64,000 nt of DNA, from NCBI RefSeq assembly GCF_015209595.1, contig NZ_JADEYS010000001.1, forward strand, positions 124,001 through 188,000, written 5' to 3'. The notes beneath the pieces were generated by a model, which saw only the letters and a program-made list of their open reading frames with translations, did no database searches and was not told the DNA's origin. The stretch is from Pontibacterium sinense (lineage in GTDB: Bacteria > Pseudomonadota > Gammaproteobacteria > Pseudomonadales > Balneatricaceae). Shown in pieces: positions 25,038 to 34,188 of this stretch. The stretch's first letter is position 1. Every line of letters begins with the position of its first letter. A program made the position numbers and the translations under genes.

Positions 25038-26375
25038 TTAGAGCGGTTTAGCGAACACTTTTGAGTTTCGCTGTAAATTGTAGAGTGACTTTTTCTCGGT
25101 GGGCAGAGAGCCTACCGGCACCTCTTTGAATCCACGCTCCACAAACCAGTGTGCGGTGCGGGTCGTCAGGACAAACAGCTGTTCCAACCCCTGAAGGCGT
25201 GCCTGTTTCTCCACGGCTTGCAGCAACATATCGCCGCGATCTCCTCCCCGGTACTCCGATGAGATCGCCACGCAGGCCAGTTCTCCGGTTTTCTCCTGCG
25301 CAAAAGGATAGAGCGCAGCGCAGCCGATAATCGCACCATCACGTTCCACCAATGTGAAGCGTTCGATTTCGCTCTCCAGCAACTCGCGGGAGCGACGTAC
25401 CAGAATGCCCTGCTCCTCCATTGGCTGGATCATTTCCAGCAGGCCGCCAACGTCTTCAATGCTGGCCTGACGGATTTGCTCGTAGGACTCCTGCAGCACC
25501 ATCGTGCCGGACCCTTCGCGGGTGAACAGTTCGGTGATCAGTGCGCCGTCTTCCTGATAGCTGATCAGATGGCAGCGGTTCACACCTTCACGACAGGCTT
25601 GTACTGAGGCCAGTAAGTTTCGTGACAGCTCCGTGTGGGGTTTATCGCTTTGCTCCAGCCCTGCCAGATAGCTGCTCACCAGCCGTTCGGCTTTCCGGGT
25701 GAGCACTTCACTGCGCAGTTGCTGTTTACTGTCGAGGACCCCTTTGTCCGCGCCAAACAGCAGTAGCTTGTCGGCGTTAAGCGATACGGCGGTGCGGGTG
25801 GCCACATCTTCAACGGCAAGGTTAAAAATTTCGCCGGTCGGTGAGTACCCCAGATGTGACAGCAGGACGATATTGCCCTGATCCAGGTGTTGATTGATCG
25901 CTTCACTGTCGACCCGGCGAACTTCGCCGGTATGCCCCAGATCCACACCGTCATCCACTCCGACCGGACGCGCAGTCACAAAGTTACCCGACACGACACG
26001 GATTCGGGCTCCGTGCATAGGGGTATTGGACAGGCCCATCGATAGCCGTGCTTCTATCTCGGTGCGCACCGAGGCTGCGGCCTCAATCACGCAGCGCAGC
26101 GTCTCGGCATCGGTGACACGGCGGTGATGATGCAGTTGTGGTTTTAACCCCTGCTGGGCCAGACGGGTCTCAATTTGTGGACGCGAGCCATGCACCAGCA
26201 CCAGTCTGACACCGAGACTATTCAGCAGCGCAATGTCATGGACGATGTGGTCGAAGTTGGGGCTGGCCACAGCTTCGCCACCCAGCATCAGCACGAAGGT
26301 TTTACCCCGATGTGTATTGATGTACGGCGATGAGTGGCGGAACCAGTTAACGTATTGTTTTATATCGTTTATCAC
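25038..26375 (-). CDS. argA: N-acetylglutamate synthase
   Basis: This enzyme starts arginine synthesis by acetylating glutamate. The 445-residue protein has an N-terminal amino-acid-kinase-like domain (FVLMLGGEAVASPNF; LVHGSRPQIETRL; GEIFNLAVEDVA) that senses arginine, and a C-terminal GNAT domain (about 290-445; ELACVAISSEYRGGDRGDML). Length and order match classical two-domain ArgA. The ATG overlaps the argE stop by four bases, so argE-argA is a coupled operon. No clear ArgR box was found upstream of argE. Confidence 0.95.
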   Translation of the reverse strand: MINDIKQYVNWFRHSSPYINTHRGKTFVLMLGGEAVASPNFDHIVHDIALLNSLGVRLVLVHGSRPQIETRLAQQGLKPQLHHHRRVTDAETLRCVIEAAASVRTEIEARLSMGLSNTPMHGARIRVVSGNFVTARPVGVDDGVDLGHTGEVRRVDSEAINQHLDQGNIVLLSHLGYSPTGEIFNLAVEDVATRTAVSLNADKLLLFGADKGVLDSKQQLRSEVLTRKAERLVSSYLAGLEQSDKPHTELSRNLLASVQACREGVNRCHLISYQEDGALITELFTREGSGTMVLQESYEQIRQASIEDVGGLLEMIQPMEEQGILVRRSRELLESEIERFTLVERDGAIIGCAALYPFAQEKTGELACVAISSEYRGGDRGDMLLQAVEKQARLQGLEQLFVLTTRTAHWFVERGFKEVPVGSLPTEKKSLYNLQRNSKVFAKPL

Positions 26376-27526
26376 AGGCAGTACTTAGCGATCATTTGCT
26401 CTAGTATCGCAACTGTAGGCTTAATCTGGTCAAAAGCCAAATACTCGTCTGGTTGGTGCGCCTGATCAATTGATCCAGGCCCCATAACAATAGTATCCAT
26501 GCCCAGATCCTGCAGGAACGGTGCTTCAGTGCCAAATGCCACACTTTGGGCTGTATAGCCCGTGAGCTTTTCGGCGGTTTGTACTAGTTCAGAGCTGGCG
26601 TCATTCTGAAACGGCGGAATGCCAGGAAACAGCGATTCAGAGGTGATCTGTACGCCGAACTCCTGTTCCAGCGGTTTAACGCGCTGCGCGACCGATTCAC
26701 GTAAGTTATTGAGGTTCATGCCCGGCAGTGGCCTCAGATCGTATTCGAGATCACAGTGGCCACAGATCCGGTTCGGATTGTCTCCGCCATGCACGCAGCC
26801 CAGATTCAGCGTAGGTACGCTGACGGTAAAGTTGCTGTTGCTGTAGTCACGCTGAAGTTCCTGACGAAAGTCGATCAGCTTGCCCAGAACGGAATGCATT
26901 GCTTCCAGCGCGTTGGCACCCAGCGAAGGATCAGATGAATGACCAGCGCTGCCTTTGATGCGGATGCTCTCCATCATCATGCCTTTGTGCATGTATACCG
27001 GACGTAATCCCGTTGGTTCACCGATAACCGCATAGCGTGCTTTCGGCTTGCCGGCTTCTGCTAGCGCACGTGCGCCGTTCATGGAGCTTTCTTCATCCGC
27101 CGTGGCAAGAATAATCAGCGGTTGCTGCAGAGGCTGTTCGAGGAATTTTTTCGCCGCGGTAATTGCCAGTGGGAAAAAACCTTTCATGTCGCAGGTCCCC
27201 AGCCCGTAGAACCGATTATCTTTTTCGGTCAACCGAAACGGATTACTGGCCCAGAGTTCATCGTTGTAAGGCACCGTATCGGTATGGCCTGACAGAACCA
27301 GTCCCCCCGGACCACTGCCCAGTGTAGCGATCAGGTTCGCTTTATTGGGCGCCCCCGGAATGGGCATGACTTCGGTTTTGAAGCCCAGATTGGATAACCA
27401 GGTTTCCAGTTTTTCGATGACGTCGAGGTTGCTTTGATCAAGGCTGGGGTTGGTACAGCTGACCGATGGGCTGGCAATCAGTTCGGCAAGCATCGTAACA
27501 ATATCGGGGCATTGATGGTTGGACAT
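26372..27526 (-). CDS. argE: N-acetylornithine deacetylase
   Basis: This M20-family zinc enzyme releases ornithine from N-acetylornithine. The 384-residue protein carries the metal and catalytic motifs LVLSGHTDTVP, GLGTCDMKGF, ATADEESSMNG and GPGSIDQAHQPDEYL. ATG 27526 gives the normal family length and has GGAGA just upstream; an in-frame ATG at 27610 would add 28 residues without similarity. It precedes argA with a four-base overlap. The leader upstream is unusually pyrimidine-rich as RNA. Confidence 0.95.
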   Translation of the reverse strand: MSNHQCPDIVTMLAELIASPSVSCTNPSLDQSNLDVIEKLETWLSNLGFKTEVMPIPGAPNKANLIATLGSGPGGLVLSGHTDTVPYNDELWASNPFRLTEKDNRFYGLGTCDMKGFFPLAITAAKKFLEQPLQQPLIILATADEESSMNGARALAEAGKPKARYAVIGEPTGLRPVYMHKGMMMESIRIKGSAGHSSDPSLGANALEAMHSVLGKLIDFRQELQRDYSNSNFTVSVPTLNLGCVHGGDNPNRICGHCDLEYDLRPLPGMNLNNLRESVAQRVKPLEQEFGVQITSESLFPGIPPFQNDASSELVQTAEKLTGYTAQSVAFGTEAPFLQDLGMDTIVMGPGSIDQAHQPDEYLAFDQIKPTVAILEQMIAKYCL

Positions 27527-27732
27527 GGAGTCTCCGTTCTTCTTGTTATATGACCATCCCCATGACAGCAAACATGGGTGGGCGTCCGTATGGAATACCT
27601 TATTGTGCAACCATCAGGGACGAGGGTCTACGCTGGTCGGCGAAAAGTCTGAGATTCGTGTGCGGAGAGCGACAGGAAAGAAAAAGGATTTGAGGAGGCA
27701 GAAGGGAAGCTTGAAGAAGGAGGAACCTGCAA

Positions 27733-27761
27733 GAGCAGACGGTACAGGGTACCGTCTGCTC
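27733..27761 (-). terminator. Hairpin after the phosphate transporter gene
   Basis: Perfect 13-base arms (GAGCAGACGGTAC and GTACCGTCTGCTC) with a three-base loop lie ten bases past the stop of the PiT gene. Read on the minus strand, no long U-run follows, but the very stable stem probably marks the transcript end or protects it from decay. Confidence 0.6.
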
Positions 27762-27770
27762 AACGGGGTA

Positions 27771-29036
27771 TTAGCTAAACATGCCCTTGAACATAAAGAA
27801 GAACATGATTGCCAGACCCGCACCCGCAGGCAGGGTTACAACCCAGGATACGAAGATTGTACCGACAACTCGCAGGTTCAATGCAGCCATGCCACGTGCG
27901 ATACCTACACCCAGTACAGCGCCGACCAGAGTGTGAGTTGTGGAGATTGGCAAACCGGTGCCGGATGCCACAACCACAGTCGTTGCAGCGGCCAGCGTTG
28001 CAGCAAAGCCACGGCTTGGTGTCAGCTCGGTAATGTTGTTACCAACCGTTGCGATAACTTTATGGCCGTACGTTACCAGACCGGCAACGATACCCCCACC
28101 ACCCAGCAGCAGAATCCATGCCGGCATGGCTGACTTCTGCAGTACTTCACCACCAGCAGATACAACACCAACAATCGCTGCCAGAGGACCTACGGCGTTC
28201 GCTACGTCGTTAGAACCGTGGGCGAAAGCCATTGCACAGGCGGTGAACATCATCAGGATGCCGAACAGTTTCTCAACACTGGAGAAATGATACTCGCGAT
28301 CTGCATCGGCATTCGGCTGGATCTTCTTCAGCATCATGGTGCCGATAAACATGGTGAAGAAACCGAATACGATCGAGATAAGCGCGCTCTGGCCCCAGCT
28401 CAGATCAAGACCTACGTGCTTCAGACCTTTAGTAAAGGTCACCATCGCGATGATAAAGCCCACCATGAAGATGTAGAACGGGATGTATTTCTTCGCGTTC
28501 TTAAATGGATCTTCAGTATCGAGGATGAGCTTTTGCACCGTTCGGAAGAGGAAGAACGATATGACCCCGGCGGTTAGAGGAGAGACCACCCAGCTCGCAA
28601 CGATTTTAGCCACTTTGCCCCAGTTAACCGCATCAGCAGAAATACCCACGGCTGCGAAGCCTACAATCGCGCCGACAATCGTATGTGTCGTAGAGACCGG
28701 CCAGCCGAAGTAAGTCGCGATAAGCAGCCATGTACCCGCTGCAAGCAATGCCGCCATCATACCGAAGACCAGTAATTCGGGGGTGCCGGTGAGCAGTGCG
28801 GGGTCGATAATCCCTTTACGAATGGTGGCGGTTACAGCACCACCCGCCAGGTATGCACCGGCGAATTCGAACATGATGGCGATGATGATCGCCTGTTTCA
28901 GGGTCAGTGCTTTAGAACCAACCGAAGTGCCCATGGCGTTTGCGACGTCGTTTGCGCCAACACCCCAAGCCATGAAGAAACCAAAAATACACGCAAGGAT
29001 GACAATCGTGTCACCATACTGAGCGATGATATCCAT
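27771..29036 (-). CDS. PiT-family inorganic phosphate transporter
   Basis: This inner membrane symporter of 421 residues takes up phosphate. The two inverted signature repeats are visible: ANDVANAMGTSVGSKALTLK near the N-terminus and GSNDVANAVGPLAAIV in the second half, with paired STTHTIVGAIVG and STTHTLVGAVLG motifs. A charged cytoplasmic loop lies between them. It follows a DUF47/PhoU-like gene by 28 bases, the common accessory-plus-transporter pair, which typically gives low-affinity phosphate or metal-phosphate uptake. Confidence 0.93.
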   Translation of the reverse strand: MDIIAQYGDTIVILACIFGFFMAWGVGANDVANAMGTSVGSKALTLKQAIIIAIMFEFAGAYLAGGAVTATIRKGIIDPALLTGTPELLVFGMMAALLAAGTWLLIATYFGWPVSTTHTIVGAIVGFAAVGISADAVNWGKVAKIVASWVVSPLTAGVISFFLFRTVQKLILDTEDPFKNAKKYIPFYIFMVGFIIAMVTFTKGLKHVGLDLSWGQSALISIVFGFFTMFIGTMMLKKIQPNADADREYHFSSVEKLFGILMMFTACAMAFAHGSNDVANAVGPLAAIVGVVSAGGEVLQKSAMPAWILLLGGGGIVAGLVTYGHKVIATVGNNITELTPSRGFAATLAAATTVVVASGTGLPISTTHTLVGAVLGVGIARGMAALNLRVVGTIFVSWVVTLPAGAGLAIMFFFMFKGMFS

Positions 29037-29064
29037 GAGGAATAATCCTGAAAAAACTTAAGAA

Positions 29065-29745
29065 TTAACGAGCCATCAGCAGCTGTAAACGGCTGCCAAC
29101 CTGCTGTGCGCGATCCGCCAGATCACCGATCCAGTTAATGATCTGATACAGGAACATCACATCAATCGGGTTCATATCTTTTTCGATCTGGAACAGTTCG
29201 AAACGGATGCCGCGTTCCAGTTCGTCGGTGCGGTGCTCCAGATCATCCAGTTCACCGATCATCTTCTCGACCAGATCGACTTCATGGCCACTGAAACCAC
29301 TGGTCAGCAATTCATCCAGTTCATTCAGTGCAACCAGTGCTTTTTCGGACGTACTAAGTGCTGCGCGGACAAAATCAGTCATGTGGGGCTGAATAGCTTC
29401 CGGGATTGCCATCTGGCGACCCAGCATCAGTCCCGCGATATCCTTGGCACGGTTCGCGATCTTGTCCTGCATGCGCAGCAGTTCCAGCAGGTCCGTACGG
29501 GGTACCGGCAGGAAGATGCTTTTAGGCAGGTGTTGGCGAACCTCCTTTTTCATTACATCAGCTTCGCCTTCCAACGTTGCGATACGGTGCTGTACCTGAG
29601 AAGCAGTTTCCCAGTCATCAGCTTTTACCGCTTCGAAAAATGGAATCAGTTCTGAAGCACATTCCTGTGCCTTTGCAATGTGCTCCTGCATTGGTTTAAA
29701 CGGCGAGCGCGCAAACATCTGCAAGATCGGATTATTGGTTACCAT
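29065..29745 (-). CDS. DUF47 (PhoU-like) partner of the phosphate transporter
   Basis: This 226-residue all-helical cytosolic protein of the TIGR00153/DUF47 family opens with MVTNNPILQMFARSPFKPMQEH and has helices such as LLELLRMQDKIANRAKDIAGL and ELDDLEHRTDELERGI. Members sit beside Pit transporters and modulate them. ATG 29745 gives the standard N-terminus; the frame stays open further upstream (ATG 29856), but those residues look non-coding. A degenerate 11-base repeat upstream (TTTGATG, TTTCATG) only vaguely resembles a Pho box. Confidence 0.88.
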   Translation of the reverse strand: MVTNNPILQMFARSPFKPMQEHIAKAQECASELIPFFEAVKADDWETASQVQHRIATLEGEADVMKKEVRQHLPKSIFLPVPRTDLLELLRMQDKIANRAKDIAGLMLGRQMAIPEAIQPHMTDFVRAALSTSEKALVALNELDELLTSGFSGHEVDLVEKMIGELDDLEHRTDELERGIRFELFQIEKDMNPIDVMFLYQIINWIGDLADRAQQVGSRLQLLMAR

Positions 29746-29917
29746 GGGAGTTAACCTGTGAGTGTAAAATTTGCGCGCCAGTATAAAGTGGCCTGTCACA
29801 TGTTTGTAGTTGTATATACACGAAATATTCATGAAATTGACATCAAACTGACGCAAATCGAATTTGGACCCAAGACTGGGTTAGACTGTCGACTGAAGTA
29901 GAAGGAAGCTGTGGGTT

Positions 29918-31051
29918 ATGGCGAAAGAAATCGAGTTAAAACTGAGTGTCAGTCGACACCACATTGAGTCTCTGAAACAGCAGCCGTTGTTTCAGTCTCC
30001 GCAGGTGATAGATCAAGGCGCTAAGGCGTTGAAAAATATCTATTTTGACACGCCGGAACAGGACCTGACGCAAGCGAGAGTTGCACTGCGCATCCGCGAG
30101 AAAGAGGGCCGGTATATTCAGACACTGAAAACCAGTGGTAAGGCTGAAGGTGGTTTGCATCAGCGCGCTGAGTGGGAATGGTATGTTGATCAGCCTGAAC
30201 TGGACTTTGAACTGCTAAAGCAAACCGAATGGCCGGCGGCATTAAACGATCCCGCATTGCTGGCGCGGATCAAGCCTGTATTTGCGACGGACTTTATGCG
30301 CAATACCTGGTTGTATGATGGTGTTGGTGATGACGGTGAGCGTTTACTGATCGAAATTGCACTGGATCGCGGCCAGGCCTGGATCGGACAGGGTGAGGAG
30401 CGTAAACACGATGAAATCTGTGAGCTTGAGCTGGAATTGATGGCGGGCAGCCCGGCAGGCCTGTTCCGGGTTGCGCTGGAGCTGGGGCAACAGATTCCAC
30501 TGTTGAGTTCTGATGTCAGCAAAGCGCAGCGCGGGTACCGGCTTTGCGCGCCGGAGAGTTATCAGGTGCGTGAACCTGAACAGAGTTTTGTCGAAGATGC
30601 GACGCTGGAACTGGCGTTCTGTCAGATGTTGCAGCGTGAATTGATGCTCTGGCCGCAGTATCTGGAAGCTTGGCAGTTTACGCGCGACTGGCAGTACGTG
30701 ACGCTGGCACTGGAGTCATTGCGCAACATCGGCGGGCTGTATGAAAGTTTCAGCGATATCATTCCGGCTGATCCTGAAGGTGATCTGGACCAGTTGCTGA
30801 CGAAACTGATTCGTCAGCTACGTGATGTGGATGCGTGGCACCGTACTGCGGGCCTGATGAACGGCAATGGCAAGGAGTGGCAGCACGAAGCGCAGAAAAA
30901 AGCGGAAGATCGTATGGAGGTGCTGTTGCAAACCGTAGGGCTGGGACAAATTGCTTTGCAGATCGGATTGCAGCTGGTTTCATTAAGTTGGCGAACACGC
31001 TGGAGTGAGGGGCACCAGGAGCGTGCGCAACGAAGATTGAATCTGGTGTGA
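29918..31051 (+). CDS. CYTH-domain inorganic triphosphatase (YgiF-like)
   Basis: This 377-residue protein has an N-terminal CYTH domain with the ExExK signature (KEIELKLSV), the basic residues ALRIREKEGRYIQTLKTSG and the acidic strand EICELELELM. The family hydrolyses tripolyphosphate with divalent metals. The C-terminal half (about 210-377) corresponds to the CHAD-like region of E. coli YgiF but is shorter and lacks obvious conserved histidines. It sits directly upstream of glnE, as ygiF does in E. coli. The ribosome site AAGGAAG supports the ATG. Confidence 0.88.
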   Translation: MAKEIELKLSVSRHHIESLKQQPLFQSPQVIDQGAKALKNIYFDTPEQDLTQARVALRIREKEGRYIQTLKTSGKAEGGLHQRAEWEWYVDQPELDFELLKQTEWPAALNDPALLARIKPVFATDFMRNTWLYDGVGDDGERLLIEIALDRGQAWIGQGEERKHDEICELELELMAGSPAGLFRVALELGQQIPLLSSDVSKAQRGYRLCAPESYQVREPEQSFVEDATLELAFCQMLQRELMLWPQYLEAWQFTRDWQYVTLALESLRNIGGLYESFSDIIPADPEGDLDQLLTKLIRQLRDVDAWHRTAGLMNGNGKEWQHEAQKKAEDRMEVLLQTVGLGQIALQIGLQLVSLSWRTRWSEGHQERAQRRLNLV

Positions 31052-31058
31052 CAAAGCT

Positions 31059-31149
31059 CATGACCTCAGCTGCAGAGATTTGATAGGCTGGGGTCATGTC
31101 CGGCGAGCATTTGGGTTGTATCGCCTGCCGGTACAGCTGAACTCGCCGG
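31059..31149 (+). promoter_or_regulatory. Two stem-loops in the CYTH-glnE spacer
   Basis: CATGACCTCAGC (31059) pairs with GCTGGGGTCATG (31087) with one G-T type mismatch, and CCGGCGAG (31100) pairs perfectly with CTCGCCGG (31142). Neither is followed by a T-run. They fill most of the 150 bases before glnE and could be an RNA leader, an attenuating structure or a processing site. Confidence 0.4.
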
Positions 31150-31201
31150 GCTTTGATCTGATATGGCCCGGTTTGGACTCTTTTGGGAGAGCAAACGGAC
31201 C

Positions 31202-34111
31202 ATGTACACAGCGCTAACCGATACGGTAACCGACTCACTACACCCCCTGCTGGAGCAAAACTGGCAGCGTTTCGAAGAAAAGCTTAACGCAGTAGAAGGG
31301 GTATCCCCCGAACTTTTGACTGAGCTGACGCGTGTGAGCGTAGGCAGTGATTTTGTATCTGAGCAACTCAGTCGCTCTCCCGTCCTGTTACAGGACCTGC
31401 TCACCAGCGGTGACTTGCACCGCAGTTACGAGCCTGACTATTACGCAACTGCGCTGACACAGCGTCTTTCCGGCATTGATGCCGAAAACGATCTGCATCG
31501 TGAGTTACGTTTGTTCCGTAACCGCGAACAGGTACGCATTATCTGGCGTGACCTGACCCGCCGGGCCGATATGCGCGAAACCACCCGTGACCTGTCTTTG
31601 ATGGCAGACGCTTGTATCGATGGTGCGCTGAACTGGTTATATGACTCGGCATGTGAACGCTGGGGCACACCCTATGGTATCGGTGAGAGCGGTGAAAAAG
31701 AGCAACAGCGCCTGGTTGTGATGGGTATGGGTAAGCTGGGCGCGAATGAGCTGAACCTGAGCTCCGATATCGATCTGATCTTCTCATTCCCGGAAAACGG
31801 CCAGACGGATGGCGAGAAAAAGTGTCTGGAGAATCAGGACTTCTTTATCCGCGTAGGCAAAAAACTGATTCAGGCGCTGGATAATATGACCGTGGATGGT
31901 TTTGTATTCCGTGTTGATATGCGTTTGCGTCCGTTTGGGTCGGCGTCTCCGCTGGCAGCCAGCTTTGATGCGATGGAGATGTACTATCAGGAGCAGGGGC
32001 GTGACTGGGAACGCTACGCCATGATTAAGGCGCGTATCGTTGCCGGTGACAAACAGGCTGGTGCTCAGTTGATGCAGCGCTTGCGTCCTTTTGTTTATCG
32101 CAAATATATCGATTTCAGTGCGTTTGAGTCTCTGCGTGAAATGAAGGAGATGATCAACCGCGAAGTGCGTCGTAAAGGGCGGGAGCAAAATGTAAAACTC
32201 GGCTCCGGTGGTATTCGCGAAGTTGAGTTTATCGCACAGGCGTTCCAGCTGATCCGCGGTGGTCGTGATAGCCGTCTGCAGCAACGTGAACTCTGTAACA
32301 TCCTGCCTCTGTTACCTGATTCCGTTGGTATGCCGCAGGAGGCGGTCGATGACCTGCTAAACGCCTATGAATTCCTGCGTAATGCCGAGCACGCGATTCA
32401 GGCAGTGGCGGACAGGCAGACACAGGAACTGCCAATGGATGACAAGGAGCAGCTGCGTCTGGCGTACAGCATGGGTTTTGAGCAGTGGGATGCGTTCTAT
32501 GATCAGCTGGAAGCTCATCGTGCCAATGTGCGCCGTCATTTTGCGGATGTTATTGCGCCTGCCGAAGAGCAGGAGGAAGGACAGACGGAAAATGCCGCAG
32601 AGGAGTGGCTGGAGCTGTGGGACGGCGCGCTGAATCAGGAACAAGGCATTATCTTCCTTGCAGAAAAAGGCTATGACGACGCTGAGGCCGCCTATAAGCA
32701 GCTGGTGGATCTGTATCGGTCACGCACCGTGCAAATGCTGCAGCAGATTGGCATGGAACGTCTGAGAGCGGTGTTGCCAACGTTACTGGCAGAGGTGTCG
32801 CGTACCGACAATGCGACAGAAACTTTGTCGCGTGTCCTGACATTGGTGAGCGCGGTCCTGCGCCGGTCTGCCTATCTGGTGTTGCTGGCGGAAAATCCGG
32901 GCGCGCTGAAGCAGTTGGTCCGTCTGTGCTCAGCCAGTGAGTGGTTCTCGGAAAAGCTGGCGAAACAGCCGATTCTGTTGGATGAGCTGATCGATCAGCG
33001 GACGCTGTACACGCCGCCGGATAAAGGTCAGATCAGCAATGAATTGCGTCAGCAGTTGTTGCGTATCCCGGAAGAAGATACCGAGCAGTTGATGGAAGCG
33101 CTGCGTTACTTCAAGAATGCGGTGACTCTGCGTGTGGCGGCTTCTGAGATCACCGGCGCGCTGCCACTGATGAAAGTCAGCGATTACCTGACCTGGACCG
33201 CTGAGGCTGTGTTGAACGTGGTGCTGGAGATCGCCTGGCGTAATCTGTCTGAAAAGCATGGCGTGCCGATGAAATCTCCCGGTGTGCCTTGTGATCCGAA
33301 CTTCATCGTCGTGGGTTACGGAAAAGTCGGAGGGATTGAGTTGTCCTACGGCTCGGATCTGGATTTGGTGTTTGTTCACAATGCAGATCCTAACCTGTTC
33401 ACCGATGGTGACAAACAGATCGCGAACTCCGTGTTTTTTACCCGTCTGGGGCAGCGCATCATTCACATTCTGAACACCTTTACCCCGTCCGGTCAGTTGT
33501 ACGAAGTGGATATGCGTTTACGTCCGTCCGGTAACTCCGGCCTGCTGGTCAGCTCGTTGAAGGCGTTCACGGAGTATCAGAAGAAAGAAGCATGGACCTG
33601 GGAGCATCAGGCGTTGGTGCGAGCCCGTGTGGTCGCCGGAGACCCAACGTTACAGCGCGAATTTGAAGCGGTGCGTGCCGAGATTCTGGAATCGCAGCGT
33701 GAAAGTGGCGCACTGAAAACAGAAGTGGTTGAGATGCGTCAGAAGATGCGCGATCACTTGGGTAGCAAGAATACGCAGAATACCGAAAAGCCAGTGTTCC
33801 ATCTGAAGCAGGATCGCGGTGGGATTGTGGATATCGAGTTTATGACGCAATTCAATGTGCTGGCCTATGCCCATGAGCATCCTTCGCTGACGGAGTTCAC
33901 CGACAATATCCGTATCCTTGAAGGCGTTGAAGCCTGTGGATTGATGTCTGCGGATGAGGCTGAGAGCCTGCGGGAGGCTTACATCAGTTTCCGCTCAGTT
34001 GGGCACAGCCTGACGTTACAGGGGCGTTCCAGTGAGATTGCAGATGATGAGCTGCGTGAGAGTCGTGATCTGGTGGCAACCAGTTGGGACAAGATGATGC
34101 TGGACGCGTAA
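31202..34111 (+). CDS. glnE: Bifunctional glutamine synthetase adenylyltransferase/deadenylase
   Basis: This enzyme controls glutamine synthetase by adding and removing AMP in response to PII and glutamine. The 969-residue protein contains two nucleotidyltransferase domains: the N-terminal deadenylase with GMGKLGANELNLSSDIDLIF (about 175-195) and the C-terminal adenylylase with GYGKVGGIELSYGSDLDLVF (about 705-725). The helical linker and regulatory segments (GGIREVEF; GGIVDIEFMTQ) are present. The start is uncertain: ATG 31202 fits family length, while ATG 31163 has no ribosome site. Order with the CYTH gene is conserved, and a strong terminator follows. Confidence 0.95.
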   Translation: MYTALTDTVTDSLHPLLEQNWQRFEEKLNAVEGVSPELLTELTRVSVGSDFVSEQLSRSPVLLQDLLTSGDLHRSYEPDYYATALTQRLSGIDAENDLHRELRLFRNREQVRIIWRDLTRRADMRETTRDLSLMADACIDGALNWLYDSACERWGTPYGIGESGEKEQQRLVVMGMGKLGANELNLSSDIDLIFSFPENGQTDGEKKCLENQDFFIRVGKKLIQALDNMTVDGFVFRVDMRLRPFGSASPLAASFDAMEMYYQEQGRDWERYAMIKARIVAGDKQAGAQLMQRLRPFVYRKYIDFSAFESLREMKEMINREVRRKGREQNVKLGSGGIREVEFIAQAFQLIRGGRDSRLQQRELCNILPLLPDSVGMPQEAVDDLLNAYEFLRNAEHAIQAVADRQTQELPMDDKEQLRLAYSMGFEQWDAFYDQLEAHRANVRRHFADVIAPAEEQEEGQTENAAEEWLELWDGALNQEQGIIFLAEKGYDDAEAAYKQLVDLYRSRTVQMLQQIGMERLRAVLPTLLAEVSRTDNATETLSRVLTLVSAVLRRSAYLVLLAENPGALKQLVRLCSASEWFSEKLAKQPILLDELIDQRTLYTPPDKGQISNELRQQLLRIPEEDTEQLMEALRYFKNAVTLRVAASEITGALPLMKVSDYLTWTAEAVLNVVLEIAWRNLSEKHGVPMKSPGVPCDPNFIVVGYGKVGGIELSYGSDLDLVFVHNADPNLFTDGDKQIANSVFFTRLGQRIIHILNTFTPSGQLYEVDMRLRPSGNSGLLVSSLKAFTEYQKKEAWTWEHQALVRARVVAGDPTLQREFEAVRAEILESQRESGALKTEVVEMRQKMRDHLGSKNTQNTEKPVFHLKQDRGGIVDIEFMTQFNVLAYAHEHPSLTEFTDNIRILEGVEACGLMSADEAESLREAYISFRSVGHSLTLQGRSSEIADDELRESRDLVATSWDKMMLDA

Positions 34112-34137
34112 TGCGTCACCCAGCGGAATAAGCAAAC

Positions 34138-34168
34138 AAAAAAGCCAGACTTGATGTCTGGCTTTTTT
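34138..34168. terminator. Bidirectional terminator between glnE and ilvE
   Basis: AAAAAAGCCAGAC and GTCTGGCTTTTTT are perfect 13-base arms with a five-base loop. The A-run and T-run allow termination in both directions between these convergent genes. Confidence 0.92.
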
Positions 34169-34188
34169 ACACGTGGATTAAGCAGTGA

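Noticed and set aside
29811-29820. TGTATATACA palindrome upstream of the DUF47 gene as an operator
   Set aside because: Only ten self-complementary bases in AT-rich DNA with no match to a known consensus.
29830-29870. Pho box upstream of the DUF47-PiT operon
   Set aside because: An 11-base spaced repeat (TTTGATG, TTTCATG) is present but departs too far from the CTGTCAT-type consensus.
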